Assembly (NCBI GenBank): GCA_002381805.1
Contig: DFXZ01000004.1
Span: forward strand, 1-64,000
DNA length: 64,000 nucleotides
Direction: 5' to 3'
Source of the DNA: Bdellovibrio sp. UBA4095
GTDB lineage: Bacteria; Bdellovibrionota; Bdellovibrionia; Bdellovibrionales; Bdellovibrionaceae
Shown piece by piece: positions 35,307-43,482 of the stretch (position 1 is its first letter; each line of letters starts with the position of its first letter). The position numbers and the translations under genes are program-made. Below the pieces are notes generated by a model. That model had not been told where the DNA came from, did not search any database, and worked only from the letters and a program-made list of their open reading frames with translations.

Positions 35307-36914
35307 TTACTCACAACTTTGTTTTCCAAGATAATGGTAATTGCCAACTTCATCCAACCAGTACTCCCCTTGGAATGGGTAGTACTCGTAACCATTTTGG
35401 ATATAGAACTTACGATCCACTTTATCATCAATCTGTGCGTCGATATCTTTACCAGCGATCTCTTGTTTAATGCTCTCTTTTCGACCGTTGATCATTTCAT
35501 AACGAATGAACCCAGCTTGTTCGTAAAGATCTCTTAGCTCCACCCGCATATTAAGAAGGTGAGCTTTCACCATTTCTCCAACCGAGAGCTTGGTATTCTT
35601 CACGCGATTAGCCAAAATCTTCAAGGCATAGCGACCTAAAGGTGAACTTCGCAAAGTCATGCTCGCTTCAACTTTTTGTTTTTCCTGATTCAGCTTTTTC
35701 AGGTACTGCATAGAACGCTTTACGTTCCCTTGCTCAAGAACGTTCCTTAGAACAATATATGGCAGATGAAGATTAGCGGACTTGTCTGTCGTTTTAATGA
35801 GCTGCGCTTTTTCAATCTCGTCGTAATAAGCCGTTCCATTATGGGTTGCCTTCAAAAAGGAACCAATTTTAGAGCGCACCGGTCCATAGGTTTTCTCAAA
35901 CAGGCCTAAGACCTTTTCCATCTCGTCATATTTACAAATGTAGAGATAAACAATAGCTCGTAAAAGTAAACTCTCCGGCATATAAAAGTCTTCATAATAT
36001 GCCGAATGGAGAGTCTGAAAATTACTGAGTGCCGAACGGAACCGCGCCGCACGCAACATCGCCCAGCTTTGTTCGAAAATTGCATCGTGCCACATCAAAG
36101 TATCGCGAGGCACCTGAGCATAAGCCTCTATAGAACCTTCCCAGTCCTTTTTCTGATACAGTGCTCGTGCTAAGCCGACCTGGGCCGCAACTTTGTTTGT
36201 GTCAGTTACAGGAGCTCTACGACGCCCCTCCAACATTGTTTGAAATGTGCCAACGGCAAGGGTGGTTTGATTGGCTTCTAACTCTGCAAGTCCCTTGTTA
36301 TAAAGTGCTTGAAAATAGTAGCTGCTATTTGGTCCAACCCGGCTAAAAAGTTCAGAAGCCTGGGCAAAATCATTTTTCCTAAGGAAAATTTCACCTAGAC
36401 GGAAATTCAACATATCTCGCAGATTCGCTGGAAATTCGCTCACCACAACTCTTGAGATTGCATAGTTCAGAATTGTATCGTCTCCAAGACTGTCCGCCAC
36501 AATCGATAGCTTTTCGATTGCTAGTCGGGAGTATTTTGGATGCTTCATTCTAATCACATCCACGAATTGGAATGCTGCCGTTTGATAAAGTTTCATACCA
36601 ACTAGCATATTCCCGAGAACATACTTAATTTGAGCTCGCTGAGCGCTCAGTTCTGGTCGTCGACTTAAAGAGAACAAAGCATTTGCCGCGTTTTCAAATT
36701 GACCACCCTGAGCTAACCGCAAAGCATTGTTAAGCTGACGCTTGGCCGCCGACTGTGGAGTCGCCGCAGTTCTTTTTGCAGGGGCAACCCTGCGCTGAGC
36801 TGTACCTGTGGCCTTTGGTCGCTGCACTCTTCTTGTGTTCGTCGAGTTCTGTGCATCCCCAGAGAAAGGCGCGATTACGCAAATTGCAATCAGGAATAAT
36901 AGTAGTTTCTTCAT
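35307..36914 (-). CDS. gltC: Periplasmic TPR protein of the gliding cluster, GltC-like
   Basis: A 535-aa exported protein with a signal peptide (about residues 1-21), an Arg/Ala-rich basic region (about 25-60) and degenerate TPR repeats (about 60-330; for example NFRLGEIFLRKNDFAQASELF). A distinct C-terminal region (about 380-535) ends in an aromatic-rich segment with FQGEYWLDEVGNYHY. The ATG overlaps the stop of the preceding beta-barrel gene (ATGA). In Myxococcus gltC follows gltB and gltA, the same order seen here. The function is inferred: a periplasmic adapter between outer-membrane barrels and the inner-membrane motor complex. Confidence 0.78.
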   Translation of the reverse strand: MKKLLLFLIAICVIAPFSGDAQNSTNTRRVQRPKATGTAQRRVAPAKRTAATPQSAAKRQLNNALRLAQGGQFENAANALFSLSRRPELSAQRAQIKYVLGNMLVGMKLYQTAAFQFVDVIRMKHPKYSRLAIEKLSIVADSLGDDTILNYAISRVVVSEFPANLRDMLNFRLGEIFLRKNDFAQASELFSRVGPNSSYYFQALYNKGLAELEANQTTLAVGTFQTMLEGRRRAPVTDTNKVAAQVGLARALYQKKDWEGSIEAYAQVPRDTLMWHDAIFEQSWAMLRAARFRSALSNFQTLHSAYYEDFYMPESLLLRAIVYLYICKYDEMEKVLGLFEKTYGPVRSKIGSFLKATHNGTAYYDEIEKAQLIKTTDKSANLHLPYIVLRNVLEQGNVKRSMQYLKKLNQEKQKVEASMTLRSSPLGRYALKILANRVKNTKLSVGEMVKAHLLNMRVELRDLYEQAGFIRYEMINGRKESIKQEIAGKDIDAQIDDKVDRKFYIQNGYEYYPFQGEYWLDEVGNYHYLGKQSCE

Positions 36915-37696
36915 CTGTAGCTTGCCTCCGGGAAGAACCAGCTCATACCGACGGTGAGGAACAGGTTATTAAAGGTGCTTGTTGATTTATCAATTCCAGT
37001 GGCATTGAAGAAGTTCCAGCTGAAATCCCATCGGAATGCATAGGCCTTGCTGATGGCAAAAATCTGACCTGCAGCCAAGTGCAGTGTCGCCGCATTTTCT
37101 CCGGATTGTGTCGCAGTTGTTCCCAGACCACCCGAGAAGTACAAATCAAACGGCACAATCTTTTGGTTGAACCAGGTCATCTTGCCGTAAATAGGAACAA
37201 ACATTAGATCTAAACCTACATATGACTTTGAATAAACCAAGTTTTCTGTCGTCACATTAAGCTCACTTCTTAGGTCATCGGTCCCTTGTCGATTAGATGT
37301 CGTTAGACCGAAATAGTTTAGCTCCACACCCCAGGTCTCTGAGAAAAAGTAGCTCGCCTTTGCAACTCCACCAAATGTCAGAAAGAACGGATCGTTCGTT
37401 ACAGTCGTCAGACCACCAAAGAGCTGAAATCGTCCTGTTTTTGGAAGGTATCTTTTCTGAATGACAGAGATTTCTGAAAACGGTGCCAGAGTTCCCAATC
37501 CAGAAAAACCTGAAATCGCCGCATCTTTAGCAGTCTGCTCCTGAAATGCCCGAGGAGCCGGAGCTGGCGGTGCCGCTTTTTCCAGCTCCATTTCGATAAT
37601 GTTTAACTCTTCCGTGTCAGCATTCTGAGCAGATGCAAAGACCGGCGCCAAAAGCGCTATCACCAGTAAGAACGATCTCGTGTTTCTTAACTTCAT
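36911..37696 (-). CDS. Outer-membrane beta-barrel protein, GltA/GltB-like
   Basis: A 261-aa outer-membrane protein. The signal peptide (about residues 1-23, ending ASAQ) is followed by a short acidic spacer and about eight amphipathic beta strands from residue 80 on (GRFQLFGGLTTVTNDPFFLTFGG, ETWGVELNYFGLTT seen in part), with an aromatic C-terminal end (VGMSWFFP). This fits the outer-membrane barrel family found in myxobacteria and bdellovibrios. The neighbouring upstream gene encodes a second, similar barrel. In Myxococcus GltA and GltB are the surface parts of the gliding complex; I cannot tell which is which. Confidence 0.78.
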   Translation of the reverse strand: MKLRNTRSFLLVIALLAPVFASAQNADTEELNIIEMELEKAAPPAPAPRAFQEQTAKDAAISGFSGLGTLAPFSEISVIQKRYLPKTGRFQLFGGLTTVTNDPFFLTFGGVAKASYFFSETWGVELNYFGLTTSNRQGTDDLRSELNVTTENLVYSKSYVGLDLMFVPIYGKMTWFNQKIVPFDLYFSGGLGTTATQSGENAATLHLAAGQIFAISKAYAFRWDFSWNFFNATGIDKSTSTFNNLFLTVGMSWFFPEASYR

Positions 37697-37707
37697 CTCT
37701 CGGCCCC

Positions 37708-38445
37708 TTAGAATAGATACGACAAACCAAACTCAAGATTGGTAGTCAGGGTTAAACGATCTTGGAAACGATTGTGCTCTGGAACTGGATCTGGCGAAGG
37801 TGACGGAGGTACTCTGAGTGCATTCTTCAGGAATGGAACTGGTGCTTCGTTCGCATAAAGTCGCAAATCAAAGCGCAGTGCCCAGTTTTTATCAAAATAG
37901 AACTTTTGCCCGATACCAAATGCCACAGCTGGGTATGTTTTATGAACATACTTAATCACCCCGCCGGCCACACTTCCGAAGAGCATGGTGTTGAAGACCA
38001 GGGACTTCGATAAGCTCATCTTTCCGTAAAAAGCTTTTACGTTATAATCGACCATACCTGACATCTCTGGAGCCGGCGCCCGCTTGAAATCTAAATTAAA
38101 TTGCTGATTCAATTGTTCCGCATAGGTTGATAGCCCCGAAAAGTTTTTGGCGAAACGAAAACCCCAGGCATTATCTTCGTTAGTATTATAGTAAATCGAA
38201 ACTCCGAACTTACTTACGTTCGCAATAGGCTCTGTCATCGAATAGGCGTAAAAAACGTCCGCTTCAACTTTTCCCTCGGTAACTATATTTCTATTTTTGA
38301 CACTGACGGGACGATCAAAAATCGGAAGGACTGATTCTTGAGCTAATTCCTCCGTAGGGAGCTCAACAATTTCGGCAGCTACAGCTGTTTGAGAAACGAC
38401 CGCAGTTAAAAAAACCATTATGGCTCTTAGACTCTTACTTAGCAT
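37708..38445 (-). CDS. Outer-membrane beta-barrel protein, GltB/GltA-like
   Basis: A 245-aa exported protein with a signal peptide (about residues 1-23, ending AVAAE). The predicted small barrel alternates strands such as FGVSIYYNTNEDNAWGFRFAK and FGIGQKFYFDKNWALRFDL (quoted in parts: YYNTNEDNAWGFRF, KFYFDKNWALRFDL) and ends TNLEFGLSYLF with a C-terminal Phe, the usual outer-membrane insertion signal. It opens the gliding block and begins 3 bases after the kdsC stop, so transcription probably runs in from kdsC or from a promoter inside it. It pairs with the next barrel gene as GltA/GltB. Confidence 0.78.
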   Translation of the reverse strand: MLSKSLRAIMVFLTAVVSQTAVAAEIVELPTEELAQESVLPIFDRPVSVKNRNIVTEGKVEADVFYAYSMTEPIANVSKFGVSIYYNTNEDNAWGFRFAKNFSGLSTYAEQLNQQFNLDFKRAPAPEMSGMVDYNVKAFYGKMSLSKSLVFNTMLFGSVAGGVIKYVHKTYPAVAFGIGQKFYFDKNWALRFDLRLYANEAPVPFLKNALRVPPSPSPDPVPEHNRFQDRLTLTTNLEFGLSYLF

Positions 38446-38448
38446 GAA

Positions 38449-38952
38449 TTACCCACCTGAGGCTAAAGCCCCATATTTATATATGTAATCACAAACTTCT
38501 CTGACAGCGCCGCAGCCACCAGGTCTGCGAGTCACGTAACTTGCCACTTCTAACACTTCGTCAACCGCTTCTGGAACCGTCGCACCGAAGGCAACTGACT
38601 CCAAGAGTGGGATGTCGAAAATATCATCGCCAACATAAGCCATTTCGTCGGGCTTCAAGCCGGATTCATCCTGCAGTTTCAGGAAGGCAGGCTCTTTCAC
38701 CAATGCTCCTTCGTAGAGATAATGAATACCCAAGGATTTTACACGAGCCCGAATATCTTCAGCTTTGCTGCCGGTGATGACGGCCACTTTATATCCGGCT
38801 TCAATCAAACGCTTGATACCCACCCCATCTCTTACAGAATAGAAACGTCGCCACTCGGTTCCATCAAACCACATGCGAGTGTCAGTTAAGACACCGTCAA
38901 CGTCGAGAACCAACATCTTGATTTTTTTGAGTTTTGAAATTTCTAGTCCCAC
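38449..38952 (-). CDS. kdsC: KDO 8-phosphate phosphatase
   Basis: KdsC removes phosphate from 3-deoxy-D-manno-octulosonate 8-phosphate in KDO synthesis for lipid A/LPS. It is a capless HAD hydrolase with the nucleophile motif LDVDGVLTD, motif II VITGSKAED, the Lys of motif III and motif IV YVGDDIFDIPLLE. The C-terminal RRPGGCGAVREVCDYI segment is typical of KdsC. The length is 167 aa when started at GTG 38952. That start has no clear Shine-Dalgarno site and lies in one arm of a short inverted repeat (38947-38952 with 38962-38967), so the start is less certain than the identity. Confidence 0.93.
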   Translation of the reverse strand: MGLEISKLKKIKMLVLDVDGVLTDTRMWFDGTEWRRFYSVRDGVGIKRLIEAGYKVAVITGSKAEDIRARVKSLGIHYLYEGALVKEPAFLKLQDESGLKPDEMAYVGDDIFDIPLLESVAFGATVPEAVDEVLEVASYVTRRPGGCGAVREVCDYIYKYGALASGG

Positions 38953-39122
38953 TAAGTCATTGTGGGAAATAATACATACGCGGGCAAGCGTGCCACCTTG
39001 ATACAGGACTTAAGACGGTCCCATCTATTCGTCCGTTAATAATTATGTTTCCAAGAGAGCTCTTCCCTAGACTCGACCTTGATGATTTTCGAAGCCGAAA
39101 ATGCACGGACGTAACTTTCAAG

Positions 39123-40973
39123 CTAGTTTAGGATCAGAATTTCTTGATTTAAATTTTTGAAGTCTTCCCACGGATCTTTTTTTCGTCTCTTGAGATGCTC
39201 AAGTGCTTCATTCAAGGAAAAGCAGTCTGCGCTGGAATACTTCCTAAGATCATTCCACTCCACTGGCATTGCGACAGCACTCTGAGCCCTGGCTCGCAAT
39301 GAATAAGCCACCACTGCTGTAGCTCCCCGACCGTTTCTTAAATAGTCGACAAAGATCTTTCCGATTCGGGCCTTCTTGGAGACTTTTAACAGATATTTAT
39401 CCGGTTGGCGACGGACCATCTCTCTACCAAGAGTTCTTGAAAATTCTTTGATCTGATCCCAGCTATATATCGGAGCAATAGGAATATGTATATGGCATCC
39501 TTTGCCTCCGGAAAGCTTCACGAAGCTTTTCAACCCCAAGGCATCCAAAATTTCTTTTAGTTCATAACAAGCTTGTACGACCTGTTTCCAGAAAACTTTG
39601 GGGCCGGGATCAAAATCCATAACAATTTGATCAGGATTATCAACTTTGTCGCGACGACATCCCCAGGCGTGAAGCTCAAACGCACTCATCTGCGACAAGG
39701 ATAGCAACCCTTCGGATGAGTCGACAGTAAAGTATTTTTTTGTGCCGCTTTTTTCTCGGATAGAAACTGGCTGGAGTCCTTCGGGAATTTTACCTGTTAT
39801 TGTCTTCTGAAAAAAACAATCTTTTGCCGTACCATCTGGGCAACGAACTAAAGCCAGAGGACGATTAGCAATATGTGGCAGCATGAATCCCGCTATGGCT
39901 TGATAATACTTTGCGACCTCTAGCTTGGTTATTTTCTCTTTTTTATAAAGTACTTTTTCAGGATGAGTAATCGGTAGGCTTTTGGGAACCTCTTGGATCT
40001 TAGCTTTTAAATGAGTCAATTCCCCGGGTCCTCTTTGGGCCTCTTCAACTGAAATCTCTGTAGGGGTTTTATCCTCGCGGAGACCATGGAATACCGGAGC
40101 TCTCAAAATACCTTCCTTTGTCCAATTCGCAAAGGTTACCTCGGCGGCAAGAAATGGCTTAACCCAGTGCAGTCCCCGTTCTTTCGGAGCATTCAGCTGG
40201 AAGGGGTTCTTCTTAACCTCAAGTTTCGTCAGACTTTTTTTCAACTCACTAAGTGATTTTTCAGAAAACCCAGTCCCAACTCTTCCGACATAACGAAGTT
40301 TGTGCTTATCAAATACTCCCAATAAAAGCGCACCAAAGCCAGTTCGACCGCCTTTACCTGAAGTATACCCGCCTATCACAAACTCCTGCTGCTGGTGACA
40401 CTTACTCTTGACCCAAGATTCAGATCTTTTTGAAACATAGGGGCGATCCAAGCGCTTGGAGACAATTCCCTCGAGGTCAAAGTCACAGGAAGTTTTAAAG
40501 AACTCTTTTGCATGCCCGACCACGTGATCGCTGTACCGAATATGAGTCTTTTCAAAGCCTTTTAATATTTTTTTAAGTAACTTCTTTCGCTCAAGAAGAG
40601 AACGATTGCGAAGATCCACACCATTTAAAAAGAGCAGATCAAAAACATAGTAAACAATTCGATCCGAGTCTTGTTCTTTCAAAGAGTTTTGCAAATTCTG
40701 AAAATGACTTCTTCCCTGATCATCCAGCCATACGATTTCACCATCTAAAATGGCGTTAGTGACCGACAAATTTTTCAACTCTTCTGCGACTACCGGATAT
40801 TTATCGGTCCAATTTAATCCAGAGCGAGTCAGCAATTTAATCTTTTTACTTTCAAGATGGGCTTGAGTGCGATAGCCATCAAACTTTACTTCATGAATCC
40901 ATTGATCCGATGCAGGAGGCTCTTTCACCAATTGAGCCAGTTGGGGGCCAATAAATCCTGGCAATTTTTTCAC
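39123..40973 (-). CDS. ligD: DNA ligase D, ligase plus polymerase/primase domains
   Basis: This is the ligase-polymerase part of bacterial NHEJ LigD. The ATP-dependent ligase domain comes first (about residues 1-310): nucleophile Lys30 in VKFDGYR, motif III YYVFDLLF, motif IV EGIVSKR and motif V WVKSKC. The AEP-type polymerase domain follows (about 330-610) with FDPGPKVFW as the metal-binding DxD-like site and SGGKGCHIHIPI. The usual N-terminal phosphoesterase domain is missing and is encoded by the upstream ORF, which overlaps at GTGA. The GTG start has no Shine-Dalgarno site, only a nine-A run, so expression probably relies on coupling or on a -1 frameshift. Confidence 0.95.
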   Translation of the reverse strand: MKKLPGFIGPQLAQLVKEPPASDQWIHEVKFDGYRTQAHLESKKIKLLTRSGLNWTDKYPVVAEELKNLSVTNAILDGEIVWLDDQGRSHFQNLQNSLKEQDSDRIVYYVFDLLFLNGVDLRNRSLLERKKLLKKILKGFEKTHIRYSDHVVGHAKEFFKTSCDFDLEGIVSKRLDRPYVSKRSESWVKSKCHQQQEFVIGGYTSGKGGRTGFGALLLGVFDKHKLRYVGRVGTGFSEKSLSELKKSLTKLEVKKNPFQLNAPKERGLHWVKPFLAAEVTFANWTKEGILRAPVFHGLREDKTPTEISVEEAQRGPGELTHLKAKIQEVPKSLPITHPEKVLYKKEKITKLEVAKYYQAIAGFMLPHIANRPLALVRCPDGTAKDCFFQKTITGKIPEGLQPVSIREKSGTKKYFTVDSSEGLLSLSQMSAFELHAWGCRRDKVDNPDQIVMDFDPGPKVFWKQVVQACYELKEILDALGLKSFVKLSGGKGCHIHIPIAPIYSWDQIKEFSRTLGREMVRRQPDKYLLKVSKKARIGKIFVDYLRNGRGATAVVAYSLRARAQSAVAMPVEWNDLRKYSSADCFSLNEALEHLKRRKKDPWEDFKNLNQEILILN

Positions 40974-41542
40974 TTTTTTTTTACATGACGAAGGGGAACG
41001 GCATCATCTCCGATAACTTCAGCTTGATCGCCCCGGATAGCAAACCCGTCAGTTCTTTTTATAAGCAGCCACTGATTTTTTCCACTAACGACACGGGTTC
41101 TTATTAAAGTCCAACGACCTTGTAAACGCTTTCCTTTTAAGTTGAATTCAAGATGACCTTTCTTCAGCCCAGCACGTATATCCACAGTAGGCTCCCATAC
41201 ACCGGTATCCCAGATGTAAACTTCGCCGCCGCCATATTCGCCTTCGGGAATCGTACCTTCGAATTTCCCATAGCTTAATGGATGATCTTCAACTTCAACC
41301 GCAAGTCTTTTAGTTTTTGAATCCATGGAGGGACCCTTCGGAACTGCCCAACTTTTCAATACTCCGTCTACTTCCAGGCGGAAGTCCCAATGCAGATGGG
41401 AGGCATGATGCTCTTGCACGACAAACATCAGCGACTTGGATTTCGCCTTGGTCACAGCTTTCTTTTTTCGGTTTTTGGGTGCAGATTTAGGTTCTGGAGT
41501 CTTTTTGAAATCTCGCTTCTTAACATATTCTTTTAACGGCAT
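40970..41542 (-). CDS. ligD: LigD 3'-phosphoesterase domain as a separate ORF
   Basis: A 190-aa protein equal to the N-terminal phosphoesterase module of LigD, which trims 3' phosphates and ribonucleotides during end joining. A basic leader of about 35 residues precedes the domain. Catalytic and metal motifs are visible as HHASHLHWDFRLEVDG, WAVPKGPSMD, EDHPLSYGKFEG and GEYGGGEVYIWD. The ORF ends GTA AAA AAA AAG TGA. The A AAA AAG heptamer is in frame, directly before the stop, and a -1 shift continues into the ligase-polymerase ORF. Ku is encoded 11 bases upstream, so all three form one NHEJ unit. Confidence 0.93.
   Translation of the reverse strand: MPLKEYVKKRDFKKTPEPKSAPKNRKKKAVTKAKSKSLMFVVQEHHASHLHWDFRLEVDGVLKSWAVPKGPSMDSKTKRLAVEVEDHPLSYGKFEGTIPEGEYGGGEVYIWDTGVWEPTVDIRAGLKKGHLEFNLKGKRLQGRWTLIRTRVVSGKNQWLLIKRTDGFAIRGDQAEVIGDDAVPLRHVKKK
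40973..40982 (-). other. Putative -1 frameshift site (A AAA AAG in an A9 run)
   Basis: On the minus strand nine A residues (40974-40982) are followed by GTGA. In the reading frame of the phosphoesterase ORF the codons are GTA AAA AAA AAG TGA, so the classical bacterial slippery heptamer A AAA AAG (40979-40973) is in phase. A one-base backward slip reads GTG AAA AAA TTG, exactly the ligase-polymerase frame. The fused product would be about 806 aa with the domain order phosphoesterase-ligase-polymerase. The A9 run could also allow transcriptional slippage. That it is used is inference. Confidence 0.55.
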
Positions 41543-41553
41543 AGCGAACTCCC

Positions 41554-42402
41554 TTAATGATGAACTCTGCGTTTTGTCCCTGTGGACTTACTCGATTTAC
41601 TCTTCTGAGTAGCCGCAATGCTTTTTTGAAGCAAAGGTAGAAGATCAACAACGTTCGTTGCTGCGCGCTCACGAACTTCTCCGCTGGGTTCTTTAACGGC
41701 GTAGCCTTTGCCTTTTTTAACTTTTAAATCAATCAACTTCATCAGGTCTTCATAGTAAGTGTCTTTGTACTTATTGGGACTCCACTTAGAGGTCATCCCT
41801 TTGATGAGATCTTCTGCCATCTTGAGTTCTCTTTGTGAAAATTTGACGTCCGTTTTAATATCTTCCAAGTAGTCGACTTCAGAAACGTCTTTTACCTGGT
41901 GAGCAAAGCGCAAAATTTCCAAGACTAAGTAGTCTCCACGAGGCATGACCATCGCCAGATGTTGCTTTACGCGAATGACGATCTTCGCGATAGCAACCTT
42001 TTTTGTTCTTTCCAGAGCTTCGCGCAAAAGCATATATCCCTTTTCAGCTCCCTTCTGGGGAACCAGATAATACGGCTTTTCGAAAAGCAATGTGTCTATT
42101 TCTTCGAGCAGTACGAAGTCCTCGATATCAATCGTCTTGGCAGCCTTAACGTTCGCTTTCTCGAAGTCTTCAGGCTCCATGATAACGTACTGTCCGCTTT
42201 CATATTCGAAGCCTTTGACGATGCGATCATAGGGAACTTCTTTGCCGGTGTTGGCGCTGATTTTTTGATACTTAATGCGGGACATATCTTTCCCATCAAG
42301 CATGGAAAAGTGAATGTCTTTATCCTGTTGAGCTGTATGGAGAGTGACGGGAATATTCAAAAGACCAAAACTGATCGAACCCTTCCAGATATTGGCTGCC
42401 AT
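41554..42402 (-). CDS. ku: NHEJ DNA end-binding protein Ku
   Basis: Bacterial Ku forms a homodimeric ring on double-strand ends and recruits LigD. The 282-aa protein starts with the typical MAANIWKGSISFGLLNIPV and has the core blocks YQKISANTGKEVPYDRIVKGFEY (seen as VPYDRIVKGFEY), FEKPYYLVPQKG and KVAIAKIVIRVKQHLAMV. It ends in a Lys/Ser-rich basic tail that in other species helps DNA binding. The Shine-Dalgarno site AGGGAGGT lies 3 bases before the ATG but inside a perfect 8-bp inverted repeat. It follows kdsD by 90 bases and precedes the split ligD. Confidence 0.96.
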   Translation of the reverse strand: MAANIWKGSISFGLLNIPVTLHTAQQDKDIHFSMLDGKDMSRIKYQKISANTGKEVPYDRIVKGFEYESGQYVIMEPEDFEKANVKAAKTIDIEDFVLLEEIDTLLFEKPYYLVPQKGAEKGYMLLREALERTKKVAIAKIVIRVKQHLAMVMPRGDYLVLEILRFAHQVKDVSEVDYLEDIKTDVKFSQRELKMAEDLIKGMTSKWSPNKYKDTYYEDLMKLIDLKVKKGKGYAVKEPSGEVRERAATNVVDLLPLLQKSIAATQKSKSSKSTGTKRRVHH

Positions 42403-42431
42403 AACACCTCCCTTTCCAAATTTAGGGAGGT
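42403..42431 (-). promoter_or_regulatory. Hairpin that would sequester the ku ribosome-binding site
   Basis: In the minus-strand leader, ACCTCCCT (42424-42431), a 10-base loop and AGGGAGGT (42406-42413) form a perfect 8-bp stem. The second arm is the ku Shine-Dalgarno sequence, 3 bases before the ATG at 42402. When the stem is closed, ribosome entry should be blocked. This suggests translational control such as an RNA thermometer or a protein/ligand-opened switch. The structure is read directly; regulation is inference. Confidence 0.55.
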
Positions 42432-42492
42432 CAGGTATTTAAGACAAAAGAAAGGGTCGGTTCTTGGCAAAACTCAAAGCAGACTGTGTCAG

Positions 42493-43473
42493 CTAGCGAA
42501 CCTTAGCACGCAAAAGGTCCTGAATATGCAAGATTCCAACAGGCTTTTTCGGATAAGCAGATTCTTTGTCCAAAACAAAAACCATCTGAATCTGAAACTG
42601 CTCCATGACGAACAAAGCTTTTTCGGCCAATTCGTTCGCATCGATTGTTCTGGGGTTTGTTGTCATAAGATCTTGTGCTTTCCCCGTCAAAGGATCACTG
42701 CTTTTTTCCAAGCGTCGGCGAATGTCTCCGTCTGTAATGACGCCGACCAGATCACCATTCTCGTTTACAATACCGGCAGCACCGCGCACATCTTTATGGG
42801 TCATGATTGAAAAAACTTCTTTGATTGGTGAATGCAGGCCCACCGTTGGTAAAGCTTCTCCACCATGCATAACGTCTCGAACGCGAGTTAAAAGACGGTA
42901 GCCCAGCTTACCGCCTGGGTGAAATTCCGCAAAGTCAGAAGAGCTGAATCCTTTTTCTGCCATCACTGCCATAGCCACGGCGTCTCCCATGGCCAGAGTT
43001 GCGGTACTGCTCGCTGTAGGTGCAAGGCCCAGCGGACATGCTTCCTCTGAAACTGCGACATTCAGACTTAATTGTGCCGCCTGCGCCAAAGAAGAACTTA
43101 GGTTACCAGTAATTGCGACTAACGGAATTCCTTTTCGCGCAACAAACTTCAATATACCGGCGAACTCTGGAGACTCCCCCCCATAGCTAAGCGCAATAAC
43201 AACATCATCATTTTCAACCAGTCCCAAGTCACCGTGGGAACTTTCAGCAGGGTGAAGAAATACTGCGGGAGTACCCGTTGACGAGAACGTGCTCGCCAAC
43301 TTGCGAGCGATCTGACCTGACTTTCCCATGCCGGTAACGACTAGCTTCCCCGTGCAGTTTTTGATCAGTTCAACGACCTTTTCAAAATCAGAACCAATTC
43401 GCTCTTTCAGGGCCAGAATCGCTTGAGATTCCACATCTAGAACCTTCAATCCTTGTTCGACTACTTTTGACAT
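42493..43473 (-). CDS. kdsD: Arabinose-5-phosphate isomerase
   Basis: KdsD converts ribulose 5-phosphate to arabinose 5-phosphate, the first step of KDO synthesis. The 326-aa protein has an N-terminal SIS domain with VTGMGKSGQIARKLASTFSS (seen as GMGKSGQIARKL), HPAESSHGDLG and ALSYGGESPE. A pair of CBS domains follows (about residues 210-326; RDVMHGGEALP, GVITDGDIRR). This is the full-length KdsD/GutQ architecture. pyrG, kdsB and engB precede it, and kdsC is separated from it by the NHEJ genes. It supplies LPS inner-core sugar. Confidence 0.96.
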   Translation of the reverse strand: MSKVVEQGLKVLDVESQAILALKERIGSDFEKVVELIKNCTGKLVVTGMGKSGQIARKLASTFSSTGTPAVFLHPAESSHGDLGLVENDDVVIALSYGGESPEFAGILKFVARKGIPLVAITGNLSSSLAQAAQLSLNVAVSEEACPLGLAPTASSTATLAMGDAVAMAVMAEKGFSSSDFAEFHPGGKLGYRLLTRVRDVMHGGEALPTVGLHSPIKEVFSIMTHKDVRGAAGIVNENGDLVGVITDGDIRRRLEKSSDPLTGKAQDLMTTNPRTIDANELAEKALFVMEQFQIQMVFVLDKESAYPKKPVGILHIQDLLRAKVR

Positions 43474-43482
43474 CTTATTCCT

